A DNA stretch of 64,000 nt from Boletus sp. NGJ (lineage: Eukaryota; Basidiomycota; Agaricomycetes; Boletales; Boletaceae). This document shows positions 24,484 to 36,645 of this stretch, one piece after another. Below the pieces are notes generated by a model. It had not been told where the DNA came from. It ran no database searches and saw only the letters and a list, made by a program, of their open reading frames with translations. The translations under genes and the position numbers were made by a program. Numbering within the stretch: the stretch's first letter is position 1; every line of letters starts with the position of its first letter. The stretch is taken from positions 992,001 to 1,056,000 of the forward strand of contig JAGTXK010000055.1 in NCBI GenBank assembly GCA_019096195.1, given 5' to 3'.

Positions 24484-27117
24484 ATGGCATCCACCTCGAC
24501 GGATCAGCTCTCCCAACCCACAGCACCCGTGAAAATGTAAGCTTGCCTTCGTCGCGCGCGATGCGGTGAAATGACATCGAAATGTGCTCACTAGACTAAC
24601 TGTTGGTTCTGCTTTTGGTTCAATACGCAATCTCTTTTCAAAGATCCGAACCATTGACGCAAAACATGGCAAGTTTGACTGTGTTCTTTGTCTGGGCGAC
24701 TTTTTCGGTCCACTTCAGGAACAACACAATGCTGCGAGCGATAGTCAAAATCAGATTGTAGAGTTGTTGAATGGGACCCTCCAAGGCATCACTCACACTT
24801 CCTTGTGTTGCACGTGGGCTGATTTCTCGTAGCTCCCCTGAGATGCTATATCATGCAAGGACAGAATCCACTCCCAGAATCCGTCATAGAACAATACGCC
24901 CGGACTGGTGGACAGTTATGCAAGGATGTCTTTCTTCTAAGTAAGTTTTGACATACACGACCTATCCAACCAAGCCCTAATTCCGAATAGACAAGTCCGG
25001 GGTCGTGTCCACAGCTCATGGTCTAAGGATCGCCTGTCTGGGTGGTATATATAACTCTGGCATTTATGATTCTTCTGATGCCCCTCCCGTACGCACCCAA
25101 CCATTAATGTTAACCAGCGCAGTGACGTAGGGCTTTCAGGGGTTCGCTTCACCCTTCTACACGACACATACGGTGGAACGGCTCCTCTCGAATACGATGA
25201 ATAAATCACTAAAGACAGGGGCGGGATACGACTATGGCTCTCTTGCTGCAATTCGCGACGCCGCATCCACTTCACAACTCATCGACATCTTTATCACTAA
25301 TGACTGGCCAGCTTCAATTACATCACATAGCTCCTTACCTCTCGCTCCACCTGAGCACGAACATCCCGGTTCCCCGCCTCTTGATGAAGTTATTCGAAAA
25401 ATAAAGCCGAGATATCATCTCGCTGCTCGAGCTGAACCCTCCCCGAAGTTCTGGGAACGTGAGCCTTTTACCTGGGATGACGAGTCTGGGAGGGTTTCTC
25501 GCTTCGTAAGCCTTGGTGCATTTGGTGGAGAAGGGCAAATCGGCCAGAAACAAAGGGTTTGTCGATCAATTCGTAAAGACTTCTGTGACGATTCATATTT
25601 CTCCAGTGGTTTTACGCATTTTCCATCGTACCATCAGCAACTACAACGCAACGGCCAAGCAATATCACAAAAAATCCGTTCGCCGAAGCTGCTTCTCGTC
25701 TGCCGAAACGGATTCATGAAACCACCGAAGGAGAAAACTTCATATTCGGAAATATCCACCACCCTATAAAGCGTCCTAGGCCAGGTTTGTCTTTACATTG
25801 TTACACAGTTCCTGTCTCCTGGTTACCGCTGCCTACAGAAACGCCGGGTGGACAAACGAGCAAACCCCCTATCGGATACAAGTGCAAGCGATGTCAATCA
25901 ACCGAGGTTAGCCTCTCCATGATATAAAGGAAGAGACAGCTCAAGTGATAGTCAGCATTTCATTGACAACTGTCCCGAACGGTCAAAACCTCCGGAAGGG
26001 TACCTGTGCAAGATCTGCAGCATCCCCGGACACCTCATTCGTGACTGTCCAACCAAACATGCTGTAGGGGACACTGGAGGCCACAAACCACGTGAAGGAT
26101 ACGTATGCCGTGCCTGTGGAAGTGAATTACATTATGTCGCTGATTGTCCAGTGGCGAATCAACGTGGGTCACACGGCCAGGGCGGCAAAAGAAGACTGCC
26201 GAAGGAGATTGGACGTATGCCCTATGTTCTCTTCACCTTTGTTTCTCCGTTTATGATGTTCATTCAGCGGAGGAGTGTTGGTTTTGTCTGTCAAATCCAA
26301 AATTGGCGTAAGTGACCGCAAAGACAGCTGACTTCATTCCTAACGCACCGACAGGAAGCACTTGATCGTCTCAATCGGTACAGAGTGCTACTTAACCCTC
26401 CCGAGAGGGCAGATTATCCCAACACAGTCGGCTCCAGACGAGTGTAACGTCACTCGTGTCCCGGGAGGTGGCCATGTTCTCATCGTTCCAATCTGTCATC
26501 AACCCACATACAACGCGATTCCCGCTGACATTTCACCGCCCATCCTAGACGAAACGAATAGGTAGTATTCGACCTCTCGATTGAATTTCGTTCTCATCAG
26601 ACTCTACGCAGGTACAAATCTGCTCTTCGAGGTCTCTTCGCCGAACACGGTGCTGTACCCGTATTCTATGAAGTTGCTCGGCTGAGCGCAAAAGGAGGGC
26701 ACGCCCATGTTCAAGCTGTGCCTATTCCTATCTCTTTGCAAAACAAAATTGAAGCTGTTTTCCTCGAAGAGGGTCGTGCTCTGGGCATAGACTTTGAGTC
26801 GGATGCTGATGGTGCTTTGGAAGCCTGTGCTGGCGGCGCACGAAGCTACTTCCGTGTCGATCTTCCAGATGGTCGTAAATTAATCCACCTGATGAAAGAC
26901 GATGTTCCCTTTAGCGTTCAGTTTGGGAGGTACGCACCACTACAAAGTCACTGTTAAAATCAGTCTCTTAGAGTGTTATTATAGACAAGTGTTGGCGTCT
27001 CTCCTGAACATTACACATAGGCTTGATTGGAAGATGTGCATTCTCTCAGAGGAGGAGGACAAGGCGGATGTTGAACTGTTCAAAAAGGCTTTTGCATCGT
27101 TTGATCCATCATTGTGA
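24484..27117 (+). CDS. CWF19-like (CwfJ/Drn1) RNA-processing protein with zinc knuckles
   Basis: CWF19L1/Drn1 proteins associate with post-splicing complexes and the lariat debranching enzyme. Exon 1 (24484-24536) joins ILTVGSAFGSIRNLFSKI and KFDCVLCLGDFFGPL, the metallophosphatase-like N-domain. HGLRIACLGGIYNSGIYD and PFYTTHTVERLLSNTM follow, then IFITNDWP and KPRYHLAA. Three CCHC knuckles come next, each C-x2-C-x4-H-x4-C: CKRCQSTEHFIDNC (split by an intron), CKICSIPGHLIRDC and CRACGSELHYVADC. The CwfJ C-terminal domains follow: CWFCLSNPK, HLIVSIGTECYLTLPRG, GGHVLIVPICHQPT (HIT-like), GGHAHVQAVPIPISL, and the end MCILSEEEDKADVELFKKAF. Introns are about 50-60 nt. The stop at 27117 is 120 bp from the convergent aminotransferase stop. 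Confidence 0.88.
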
Positions 27118-27237
27118 TAAATATCGTTCCTTTGTACTTTCACGTCAATACACTGTCCATATCTACAATTTCAAGTCTGGAATTCCTTGCCAGCCAGATC
27201 TCTGTGTTGTGCGTTTGCCTCTCATTCGCCACGGTAT

Positions 27238-29523
27238 CTATATCTGCTCGGGCGCTGTTTCCAAACTCTTCTTGTAGCTATGGCCAAATTTCTTAGTGCC
27301 TTCTTTCCTCGCAGCCCTGACCACTCTCCCGATAGCATCTATGCCTGGATATCGTCGCGGCATGGTCAGCTCTAGTATGAAATAATCAAATTACACACAC
27401 CTTTGTCAAGGTCCTCCAGAGGAGGTCCGAAAGACAAGCGTACAAAGTGATGACAAGGGGAGTTAAACAAGTTCCTGCGGTGAGACGGGTTTATATCAAA
27501 GAAAATACCGGGGATCACAATGGTCTTTTCCTTGAGGAGTTCTTCAAAGAAAGTCTAGGAAAGACATTGTATACAGCATGTCATCCAAGCAGGTATGGGA
27601 ACTAACCAAGCCATTGTTCAATGGTGGAGGAAGCTTCTCTAAGTTAAGCCAGATGTAGAAGGTCGCTTGAGGTGGGATATCCACGTCGAGATGAAGATCA
27701 TGAAGTCGTTTGAGTACATGGTCACGCTTTGCTTTGAAGTGCTTCTGCAGTGCGAGCTGAAAGGTCACGGGAGAGTAAACCACTTAACGAAACGTGACTA
27801 CTATAAAATTTCACCTTTTCGTGTTTTACCTGACTGGGTTCTAAGAGGGAGACAGCAGCGAGTTGCATACTGGATAAATGTCAGTGGTTGAGGAGAGATT
27901 ACACAAATATGAGCATACGGGTGGTTTGCCCCACCATCCAAAAAGGATCCTAGCCTGTTTTCAGTAAGGAACGCCATACGTTCCGATTGACGGACTGACC
28001 TGACTGCGAAAGCGCTGTGATCAAGTTTTTTGGTCCAAGAACCCAACATACGCGCCAGCCAGGGAGCCGCCAGTTCTGGGGGTTCCGTTTAGCGACGCGT
28101 CACGAGTGATAGAAACGCTCTCGACCTTCGTAAGTCCATCGATGATGACGACCGAATCAGTGTTGACGTCGTCTATGTACTCGGCTGAGGAGACGGATTT
28201 GCCAAAGTCTCGCTCGTGTTCAGGATAAATGTACCAGGAGTAGAACTGTGACGTGGAGTGTCGGATGAGCTGGTACATAATATCCCAAGCAAAGAATGTG
28301 GAGCGGACCTCGTCGAGAATGAGGGTCGTCCCCTCCTTGCTAAGGGCCACGAGTTCTTTGAGATCCTTCCCGCTAAACATTTTGGGTATGAGGTAGAGCC
28401 CTCACAGACATCGTTTGACATACGCAATGACTTGTCCTGTCGGATTTCGTGGATTCGACGCGATGATGACGGCGAGGCCTTGGGTGCGAATATCTCTCTA
28501 TTGATGGCGATCTTTAAGTCAAGTCACAGACGAACCCTTGCTAAACATCAGACCTTGGTTTGCTCGATGTCGAGACGGTATTTACACTGATAAAGCATCA
28601 GCACTATTGGTGAGCAAAATCTGACAAAGGTAGACCTCGGGATCAAGACTGAGAAGAATCAGCCACCCAACTACCGAGCATTGCGAATGGACTCACACTG
28701 TCGGAACAGGAACGAGGCGTTTGAACGCGCTCAAAACTTGATCGTAAGCAGTGTAGTCCGGAATCTGATAGGACTACGAATTGTGGTTATTTAGCAATAA
28801 CATTGGAGAGCAAACTGATGTACATACACAATAGACATCGCTGACGACAGCAGCGACACGGGACAATCCAGAACGACCACCTGGGACTATACAGACGTTC
28901 TCGTATGTATATTGACTGTTCTTTCCCTGACGGTATGTGTGGTTGTATAAGTGTGCGACTGCTTCTCGAAGTGCTTTGACAGAGGTTGATTAGGACATAC
29001 GGCAGGGAACAGCATACCGCGAACCTTTGACACCAGTTGTAGGGGCGTACTCCAAAGAATCGACGGGCATGGATATCGAGTTGGGACGAGGTAGCGCATC
29101 GGGAATCGGACCGACTTCAGGCGCACCCTGACCGAGGTTTGCCCACTCGTGGGAGTTGGCATAACTGAAGCCATTAGCCATCGCGCGATCGGAGCAGTAG
29201 ATCACGCCCGTGCTACCAGGATGCTCGATGCCGGGCACAGTTTCTTCATCCTGTGATATCAAGGATGGAGATTAGGGAATGGTCAGATAATATGGAATTG
29301 TGCCACTGACGGGGTTGACGGTCTGGGGAAGAAAGCCCTTGGGCTGATGGCCAACTTGCTGGCGGAAGATCTGGGAGAATATCTGAGACGAGTTGCGATG
29401 AGGAGAGAGCGAAGATACCTGGTGAGCCTCGGATTCCTTTTCATGCCTGAAGTGTTTCATGACTTCTTGTACCTGGTGTGCAAAATTTGCAACAGAAGGG
29501 ATACGGGGTAAGTGAAGGTGCAT
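27238..29523 (-). CDS. PLP-dependent aminotransferase, class I/II
   Basis: Fold-type I aminotransferase; the substrate cannot be told from sequence. From the N-terminus: HEKESEAHQ|IFRQQVGHQ, FLPQTVNP joined to DEETVPGIEHPG, YCSDRAMANGFSYANSHEWA and LGQGAPEVGPIP. LREAVAHLYNHTYRQ follows, then VCIVPGGRSGLSRVAAVVSD and YQIPDYTAYDQVLSAFKRL. NPTGQ lies before 28430, then TLILDEVRSTFFAWDI. The PLP lysine is in DGLTK|NWRLPGWRVCWVLGPKN, split by a 49-nt intron; the C-terminal Arg is in VRLSFGPPLEDLDKG. The last exon ends SLETAPEQI. The start is taken at 29523; Met at 29460 (MKHFRHEKE) is an alternative. It is head to head with arginase across a promoter carrying two dyad elements. Confidence 0.85.
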
Positions 29524-29917
29524 GTATAGGGAGGAGAACAGGTGGAGATGAGACGCACCATCTCTCTTATACTGGGGGTGCCACTACGGGACGGCAGTCT
29601 GCTGGACGGCCTGCTAGAATGGGGGGACATTACCAGGAAAGTGGGCTTGGTCGGAGTGGGCGGTGATGGCGGTGGAACTTATTTACACGTCTCGGACGGA
29701 GACCAGAGCAAATTTATACGTCTCGGGCGGAGACAAGAGCAAATACCTCGCCATCAATTTCCTGGTCGCCAACGGCACTGGACTGACTCTGCGCCGTTTC
29801 AACTCGCCAATGATTAGATATCGGAAAGTCCCGTCTACGGATCTTGAGGTCGGACACAGACTATAAAGTACACTTTTCACTCATCCAGCATTCCTTCCCA
29901 CTCTACGACTGCCCGTC
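29524..29917. promoter_or_regulatory. Divergent promoter, aminotransferase / arginase
   Basis: This 394-bp region separates two divergent nitrogen-metabolism genes. It contains a 31-bp tandem duplication at 29682-29743 described separately. Open frames of up to about 90 codons cross it on both strands, but none resembles a known protein. Regulation by a shared factor is inference. Confidence 0.5.
29682..29743. repeat. Two tandem 31-bp units, each with a 15-bp dyad
   Basis: Unit 1 (29682-29712) and unit 2 (29713-29743) abut and match at 28 of 31 bases. Each holds an inverted repeat with 5-bp arms: GTCTCGGACGGAGAC at 29689-29703 and GTCTCGGGCGGAGAC at 29720-29734. The arms are unchanged in both copies, and one of the three differences falls in the 5-bp centre. 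Dyad centres are 31 bp apart, close to three helical turns. This is the layout of a paired transcription-factor site; CGG triplets suggest a Zn2Cys6 factor, but that is a guess. Confidence 0.6.
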
Positions 29918-31327
29918 ATGTCCACCCTCGCCAACAAGTTTCTTCCGAATCCAAAGACTATTGCGGTCAGTTCTCCACCCGCGCCGCACTCACAGCGCTC
30001 ATCCGTGCATTACTAGATCGTAGGTTGCCCTTTCAGGTGAGCATGCAAGGCAGCGACCTCGCGAGCTTTCCGTTATCCTCATTCCGTAAATCCGTCAAGC
30101 GGTGGTCAGGTAAGCCATGTGCCTTGCTCCAAAAAAAGCCTCTTATCTCAACCATCACAGCCAAAATTAGGCGTCGATAAAGGTCCAATTCATCTCGTTG
30201 AAGCTGGTCTCGTCGAGCAGCTTCAGGAGATTGGCTGGAAGGTCAATTTCGACGGTCACCACCAATTCGAGGACATTCAAGCTGCTTCCGACCCTTCAAT
30301 CGGGATACTAAAGAACCCGAGGTTGGTTTCCTATGTGTGCGAGTCTGTCGCAAACGTCGTCGGCGGTCATGCCAAGAACGGCCAGCTGCCTGTCACTTTA
30401 GGTGGTGACCACTCTCTTGTTTGTACCATGTGTCACACATTTCCGACACCCTCTTGATAAAGTTCGGCAGGCTATAGGCACTATTTCTGGAACACTAGAG
30501 CGAGTGTCGTCTCGCAATGTGTTGCAATCTACTGACCTGATTATTCAAGATCATACCCGGAGGCATGCGTCATTTGGGTCGATGCTCATGCTGATATTAA
30601 TACTTTGGAGACAACCGGAAGTGGTGCGCACCCCAGTTTTCTCTGCCCTCCAGGGTATCCATCTAGCCGCCAGGAAACATCCACGGTATGCCCGTTTCGT
30701 TTCTCCTTGGACTTGGAGAAAAATTCCCCGAATTTTCGTGGGTCCGGCCTGTCCTGAAGCCAGAGCGAATTGTCTACATTGGCTTGCGTGACGTTGATGC
30801 TGGGGAAAAACGCATCCTGAAGGAAAACAGGATCAAGGCATTCAGCATGCACGAGGTAGATAAATATGGCATCGGCAAAGTGGTGGAGATGGCACTCGAT
30901 CATGTGAACCCAAATCGGGACGTACCTATTCATCTGAGCTTTGATGTCGACGCTCTGGACCCGTCCGTCGCACCATCTACTGGTACACCAGTGAGAGACT
31001 CTGTTATAGAGTTGGTTAGTTCTGAACTGAACCTCTACCCCCAGGTACGCGGTGGCTTGACCTTCAGAGAAGGTCACTATATCTGCGAAACCATCCATGA
31101 AACCGGTCTTCTCGTGGCGTTAGATCTAATGGTTCGCTCTGCCTTTCTACAATCACCACTGTACTCACCCTCTCACACAGGAAGTCAACCCATCTCTAGC
31201 AGACCCGGAGAGTGTTCGACAGACTGTAGCAGTAGGTTGTTCTCTTGTTCGGTCAGCACTAGGTAGGCGAATGGTTTGCATCCATCATTCTGAAGCTCAC
31301 CTTTCAAAAGGAGAAACTCTACTTTAA
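29918..31327 (+). CDS. CAR1: Arginase, with a 10-nt microexon
   Basis: Mn2+ enzyme that splits arginine into ornithine and urea. Metal-binding motifs are complete: [16 protein letters not shown] and [31 protein letters not shown] is the substrate loop. Exon 1 is 29918-29965 ([16 protein letters not shown]) and exon 2 only 20 nt (30017-30036, IVGCPF plus two bases). Exon 3 is 10 nt (30100-30109), completing SGGQ; exon 4 starts at 30161 with [17 protein letters not shown]. Joined, they give the family's (I/V)VGxPFSGGQ...GVDKGP signature in frame. Later introns lie around 30430-30474, before the DAHAD exon, 30619-30668, 31012-31044 and 31132-31180, and the last places ALG|ETLL before the stop at 31325-31327. 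It is head to head with the aminotransferase and tail to tail with IVD. Confidence 0.93.
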
Positions 31328-31573
31328 ATTGCTCTGTATTACCTTCACGTAATATCACATCTAGTAAGTAATAGGTTACTCAACTACCCATATCACGCAA
31401 CTGCTTTATACAACCTAGTCAAGGATGCTGTGCTGAGGGATGCTGAACACAAATTGTACATAGCTACAACTATCCTTCAGGCTTCAAGTCTGTATTCAGG
31501 CAATGTCAAAGCACCCAAGTCCAAGAACAAACGAGTGGAGCCATAGGCATGTCTCTCGACAGACAGAAGATCG

Positions 31574-33295
31574 TTATGACTTGAATTGCTCATTGAATTC
31601 CCTCCCAATTAGCATCCGCCTGATTTCCTGTGTGCCGGCACCAACAGCATAAAGCCTCGAGTCTCTTAATATCCTTCCCATCGGGTACTCTGAAAAATTT
31701 CTCAGAAGTGCTTGTAGAGATGGCGATACGACAACACTGACCATTGATGTATCCATTACCACCCAGGCATTGCATACCTTCGTTTGCTACTTCTATGGCT
31801 CTCTCAGTACTGTACAATATCGCTCCAGCACAGTCCTTATGACGACCATGAGAGATCGACAGATCCCAAAATGACATGCAACGTACCCGACGACTGACGT
31901 GGCCCAGGTCACATGCCCTTGCCACTGCATATACATATGATCTGCTCGCATTGATCTTTGTGTACATGTCCGCAATCTTAGCTTTACGAGTACTTCAGCC
32001 TATGCTGCCAATAGCGGAGTCACTGGCTCACCTTGCATCAATTGGAATGTCCCGACTGGTTGGCCAAATTGTTTACGCTGATGAACATACTCGACCGCAT
32101 AATCAAAAGACGCCTGCATTAACCTGCAGCTGTTGGTTTGCTATGGTCACTTGATTCCCAAAGACCTTACCCTAGAGGACCTCCACTCAACACGAGACGC
32201 TCGAGATCAAGTCCTGACATTAGTACCCCCACCCCTTTGTTCACTTGACCGAGAACGTTGTCTAGCAAAGACATTCGCGACGTAATTATAGCGCAAACCT
32301 GACTGTGCTTACCTTCGGGTATCTCACAATTCTCGAATACCAATTCACAGGTATCGCTACCTCTCATACCAAATTTGTCTAGTTTTTGGTGAGTCGAGAA
32401 TCCTTTGAAGCCCTTTTCTATGATGAATGCAGTTATGCCTTTGGAGCCCTGTTCCGGGGCAGTTTTGGCATAGACAACAAGAGTCGAAGCTGAAGGTCCG
32501 TTGGTGATCCTAAGAAAAATATTAACCGGAACGATATGCAATAAAAGGGACTTATAAGGAACGAACCAGAATTTGTTGCCATTCAACCTCCATCCGCCAT
32601 TGATTTTGTCAGCTCGTAGACTCATACTAACGACGTCGCTACTGAATAACAAGTCAGAACTCAGCTTGGTAGAATACGAAAGATATGCAGTACCCGCTTC
32701 CTGGCTCGCTCATCGCGAGACTGCCAACTTTCTTGCCGGATATAAGGTCGGGGAGATACTTCACTTTCTGCGCCTCCGTGCCGTGTCGATGAATTTGATT
32801 GACACAGAGGTTTGAGTGGGCACCATAAGACAATGCGACTGAGCCAGATGCTCGTGAAAGCTCTTCCATGGCTAAGGTATGATGAAAGTATCCCAATGCC
32901 AAACCCCCGTACTTGTGGGAGACTGTTACGCCAAGCAAGCCCATATCTCCAAGTTTTTCCCAAACATCCTGTAAGTTACATGAGAACGGATTGCGAGGTA
33001 CAGAAATATTGAGCTGACCACCGGGAAGGTGTTGGTTCTGTCGATCTCTGCTGCCCTTGGAGCAATTTCTCGTTGCGCAAACTCAGAAACCGCATTCCTA
33101 AACTGAAGGACCACATCAATAAGCCTGTATGGTCAGTCACAACATATGGGAGCGACGCACCTCAGCTTGTTCTTCGCTCAGACCCGCAACTTCTGCGTTA
33201 TACGTTGACGCATGCCTACGACCAGAGGAGAGGCGAGAAACGGGTATGAACCGCGTACAACGGATTGCAGACCTAGCATATGACATGAAAGCCAT
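31574..33295 (-). CDS. IVD: Isovaleryl-CoA dehydrogenase, mitochondrial
   Basis: FAD acyl-CoA dehydrogenase of leucine catabolism, passing electrons to ETF. The start at 33295 gives an Arg/Ser-rich presequence ([20 protein letters not shown]), then [25 protein letters not shown] across an intron. Family blocks: [71 protein letters not shown] and [19 protein letters not shown]. The IVD-specific catalytic Glu lies in [34 protein letters not shown] and [10 protein letters not shown] follow, then [20 protein letters not shown] and the end [14 protein letters not shown]. The LDLERL placement of the base separates IVD from short- and medium-chain enzymes. About nine introns. Tandem after IPK1 on the same strand. 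Confidence 0.93.
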
Positions 33296-33460
33296 GAGGT
33301 TTACACAGCGAAGTAATTTGTTCGCATGGATGTAGGAAGGCTATCTAATAGTAGTACGGACCATAGCCGCGTCAAAGTCGTACATCACGTGAAATCATTA
33401 GCCATGGAATGTACTCGAGATCATGGCCAGTAGTTTGTGCTCAAACGAAAGCCAGTGATT

Positions 33461-34789
33461 TTATTCGACACAGAGTTTGCGTTGTACTCTATCCCTATAG
33501 TATTCAACGATTTGCTTATCGAGGTGCGTCCATTTCTCAATCCGATCCATCCCTTTCAGGTCAAGGTCGATGATGGCGACCGCGTGAGGAGAATTAACGG
33601 ACGGCGCCCCAGGTATATCGGATCGATGAATCCTGAATATCACAGAACAATCCTTGAACGTTGCAGAAAGCAGGTATGCCACGAGGTAAGTATCGATGTT
33701 CTCAGGATAGAGCTTGGAATGGTCCAATGCACAATAAACAGAATGATAGGACGCGACAAAATCTTGCAGCTCTTCGAGAGAAGGGTTTCCTAACCCCTTG
33801 GTATTTGGGCATGCCATAGCATATAATTTGACGATTCCCTCGATGTCAAGCGCGTCCAGTGAGCGTTGCAGATTCGATATAGTCTTCAGTGCGGCGGTCT
33901 GAAGAAACGGAAGCAGAGCAGTCGTGAGTGCTTCGTGAACCTCTGTCTTCGCCGACAGAAATTCCCCCAGAAAAGAATATGACTGCCAAAAGTGAAAGTG
34001 AATCGAAAGGGAAATGCCAATGGCGATAACTCGCACCTCAGAGGGTCTTATCATTTTACCAGAGATGAATACTTTCATGTTGTTTAAAGTGCCATCGCTC
34101 TGCATCCAGCCGTTCCAAAGATCACGGATAGCCTTCCTCATGCGTGCTTCGTCTCTCGAGTACAAATCCAGAGGACAATATTGGGTAGGAACATCGCCAT
34201 CTTTGAACTTGAAACGTGCGTGCATGCAGAACCTGCAAGTGGATGCCTTAATCTCCGCAGTTTCCTGGGACAAGTGAGTGGAATTGGGCATGAAGCCCCA
34301 CTTAGGCTAAGCAAGTCGATGATCAGTTATGGTGCATCCCTCTGTAGCAAGCAATCATGACTGAACCTTTATCTCGATCGCTAGAACATCTCCTCCAATG
34401 AGATCCGTGGCCAATATGCCCTTTTTTCGAGCTTTATCGATCCGGTCTTGCGCTCTTCGCTCGGCGGGGCGGTCACCATTGCACAACACCTCGAGTGCTG
34501 CTAACCAATCAGCATCTAGGAGCACGACATCTAGGTCGGGAAGAAATTCTAAAGGCACGAGAGCCGCAATGACTGTGTTCTGGAATGCGATGACTGTATC
34601 ATCTTCTTCGTCGACCGTTCCGAATCTGTCATGCGAAGCCTCCTTGAGTGAAACTTTTCGTAGGCGGAGTACTTTGCCGGTGAAATTAGGGTGGAAAGGG
34701 CCTGTATAAGAGAGGACGATTGTCGATCCGCCTTCAGAGAGATAAGCCCAATCCTCCGGGCGACTCTGGGCGACTTTCACTTGAGACAT
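33461..34789 (-). CDS. IPK1: Inositol-pentakisphosphate 2-kinase (IPK1)
   Basis: Phosphorylates IP5 at the 2-position to make phytate (IP6), which supports mRNA export. Start at 34789 gives MSQVKVAQSRPEDWAYLSEG, then GSTIVLSYTGPFHPNFTGKV (nucleotide-binding strands). A stretch of conserved acidic and hydrophobic residues follows, with LLDADWLAALEVLC. The family motif EIKPKxG is restored across a short intron: LAIEIK joins PKWGFMPNSTHLSQE. The next part is zinc-site-like, TCRFCMHARFK, then YCPLDLYSRDEARMRKAIRD and LWNGWMQSDGTLNNMKVF. The C-terminal segment FRIHRSDIPG and VAIIDLDLKGMDRIEKW carries the metal-binding DLD. An upstream in-frame Met (34855) exists but adds sequence unlike the family. 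Confidence 0.88.
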
Positions 34790-35080
34790 GACCTTTGCCA
34801 AGTGGCAGAACGGCCTGCACCGATTCGAGACACTGGTTGGATCAAGAAAACGCATGTCTTATACATGGCGCTGTCGATGCTCACAGTTGCCCGATACTGA
34901 GGCCGGGTGTTGACATCCGAAATATAGATGGTCAAAGCGTTCCTGTGCCGCATCCACATATGTCGCACACAAATCCGACGAACAATGGGAGCTTGGGGCG
35001 TCTTAGAGACGGCCGGACAACCAACCACTCATCCTGTCCTGCTCCCTACTTCAAGTTACTAGTCATCTGTTGCAGCCACT

Positions 35081-36645
35081 ATGCGCTTGCCGACACCGTT
35101 GACCACCAAGCATGCTTCTAAACAATGCCGCCCTACGAAACATCCTGCTCGCGATGTCAAAGGTATCACGATGTCAAAAAGCGCGAATGCTGTCAAGCAA
35201 TCAAGCAAGAATCCCAAGGTGCGCTTCGTGGTGTTGTTCTGCGTGGCATCCCGAATCCTAAGTGAAACCTTAGGAACGCGTCGAATATCACGGATTTCAT
35301 GGTTACTACAAGGGACAAATGGTGCAAGAACCCCCGGAAGTTCGTCCTCCACCTCTTTGGCTGAAGGACCTTGAATGTGTCCGAAAACTAGGCAGGTCGA
35401 GGTGACGAAACAGCGTTGCATGTCAGCTAACTATATTCCCGTAGGCAATGGTGCATATGGCAGCGTCCTGCTTGTTCGCGTGCGGCTTAGAGCGGAGGGT
35501 CATCAAATAGACCGGCCGGGCTCGTTATTTGCCCTGAAGGTTTTGCAAAAGGCTGATATTCAGAACTTTGATAAAGTGAGTATGATTCGTATAATCGTCT
35601 CATTCGATGCACGTGTCGTCTGAAAATTAATCAACCCAGCATTATCCAGATGATACCGACACGGAAAGACAAAGTCTATGCAAGCTTCCGTGGAGCCCCT
35701 GGGTCAACGGCATTGTCGGCGCATTCCACGACCCACTCAACCTCTACCTCATGCTGGAATGCATCCCGGCAGGCGTGCTACATGACATCATCTATCGCCA
35801 TGGACCTCTAGATGCAACGACAGTGCGCTTTTATTATGCCAACATCGTGTGCGCCTTGGACTTCCTACATACCAACGGTATAGTGCATCGTGATCTGAAG
35901 CCAGCCAATATCCTCGTCAAGCCGGATGGATACATCTCCCTGGTAGACTTTGGGCTAGCAAAGCCTGAAACTAATTCACACACCTGGTCAATGGTTGGGA
36001 CACCGATTTACATGGCTCCTGAACTATTCATGAGCCAGACTGGCATCGGTTGTGGGGTGGATTGGTTTTCGAGCGGCGTACTCTTGTACGAAATGGTTAC
36101 CAAACGAGTGGCAAGTGTTGTACTTTAAATACATGATTATTCTCAACTCAAAGTTATGTTCCAGCCATTCTATGGAAAGGAGGAGGAACACATTTACCTG
36201 CGCATCGCCAACAAGAAATACAAATGGCCCAGAGATCTTCGTGTTGGGAGATCGCTCAAGTCATTGGTCGCGGGTCTCCTCACTCATGAAGCTGTGAATC
36301 GACTAGGTATTGCAAGGCCAGTCACAGAACACCCCTGGCTGAGCAGTATTGACTGGAAAAAGATGAATGGCCACAGTTACATTGTTCGCCTATCTCTCGC
36401 ATGGTTAACGAGATCCCCTGAGTTTTTCCTTGTAGGCACCATGGATTCCTGGCGATGTACACCTTTCTCAAAAGTGGCAGGACAGATGCCTTCCTTTGCA
36501 ACAAAGAGTCCCTGACCTTCAGATCATCATCCCACCTGGGTATCTGAGGAATGACCGACGGCTGCCCCGGAAGAAGAAAAGGGACAATCAGCCAGCATCA
36601 CAGGATGTGGCATCAGTCAATAATGTTGTCGATGAACAAGCCTGA
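35081..36645 (+). CDS. AGC-like serine/threonine protein kinase
   Basis: Kinase core complete: glycine loop GNGAYGSVLLVRV near 35445, ATP lysine in FALKVLQKAD, and an intron joining NFDK to HYPDDTDTERQSL (αC Glu). Then DPLNLYLMLECIPAGVLHD, the catalytic loop VHRDLKPANILVKPDG and DFGLAKPETNSHTW. The activation segment reads MVGTPIYMAPELF, and VDWFSSGVLLYEMVTKR joins PFYGKEEEHIYLRI. NRLGI precedes the C-terminal extension with WLSSIDWKKM and APWIPGD. Overall closest to PKA/PKG-type AGC kinases, but HRDLKPAN and GTPIYMAPE depart from the usual YRDLKPEN and GTPEYLAPE, and I see no hydrophobic motif. The N-terminal exon (35081-35220) and the join to the glycine loop are uncertain. The end could instead be 36515 if the last intron is spliced differently. 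Confidence 0.8.

Noticed and set aside
31378-31544. Open plus-strand stretch of about 55 codons ending at a TAG
   Set aside because: No start codon or splice link to arginase, whose ETLL end and stop at 31327 fit the family; it is probably 3' untranslated sequence.
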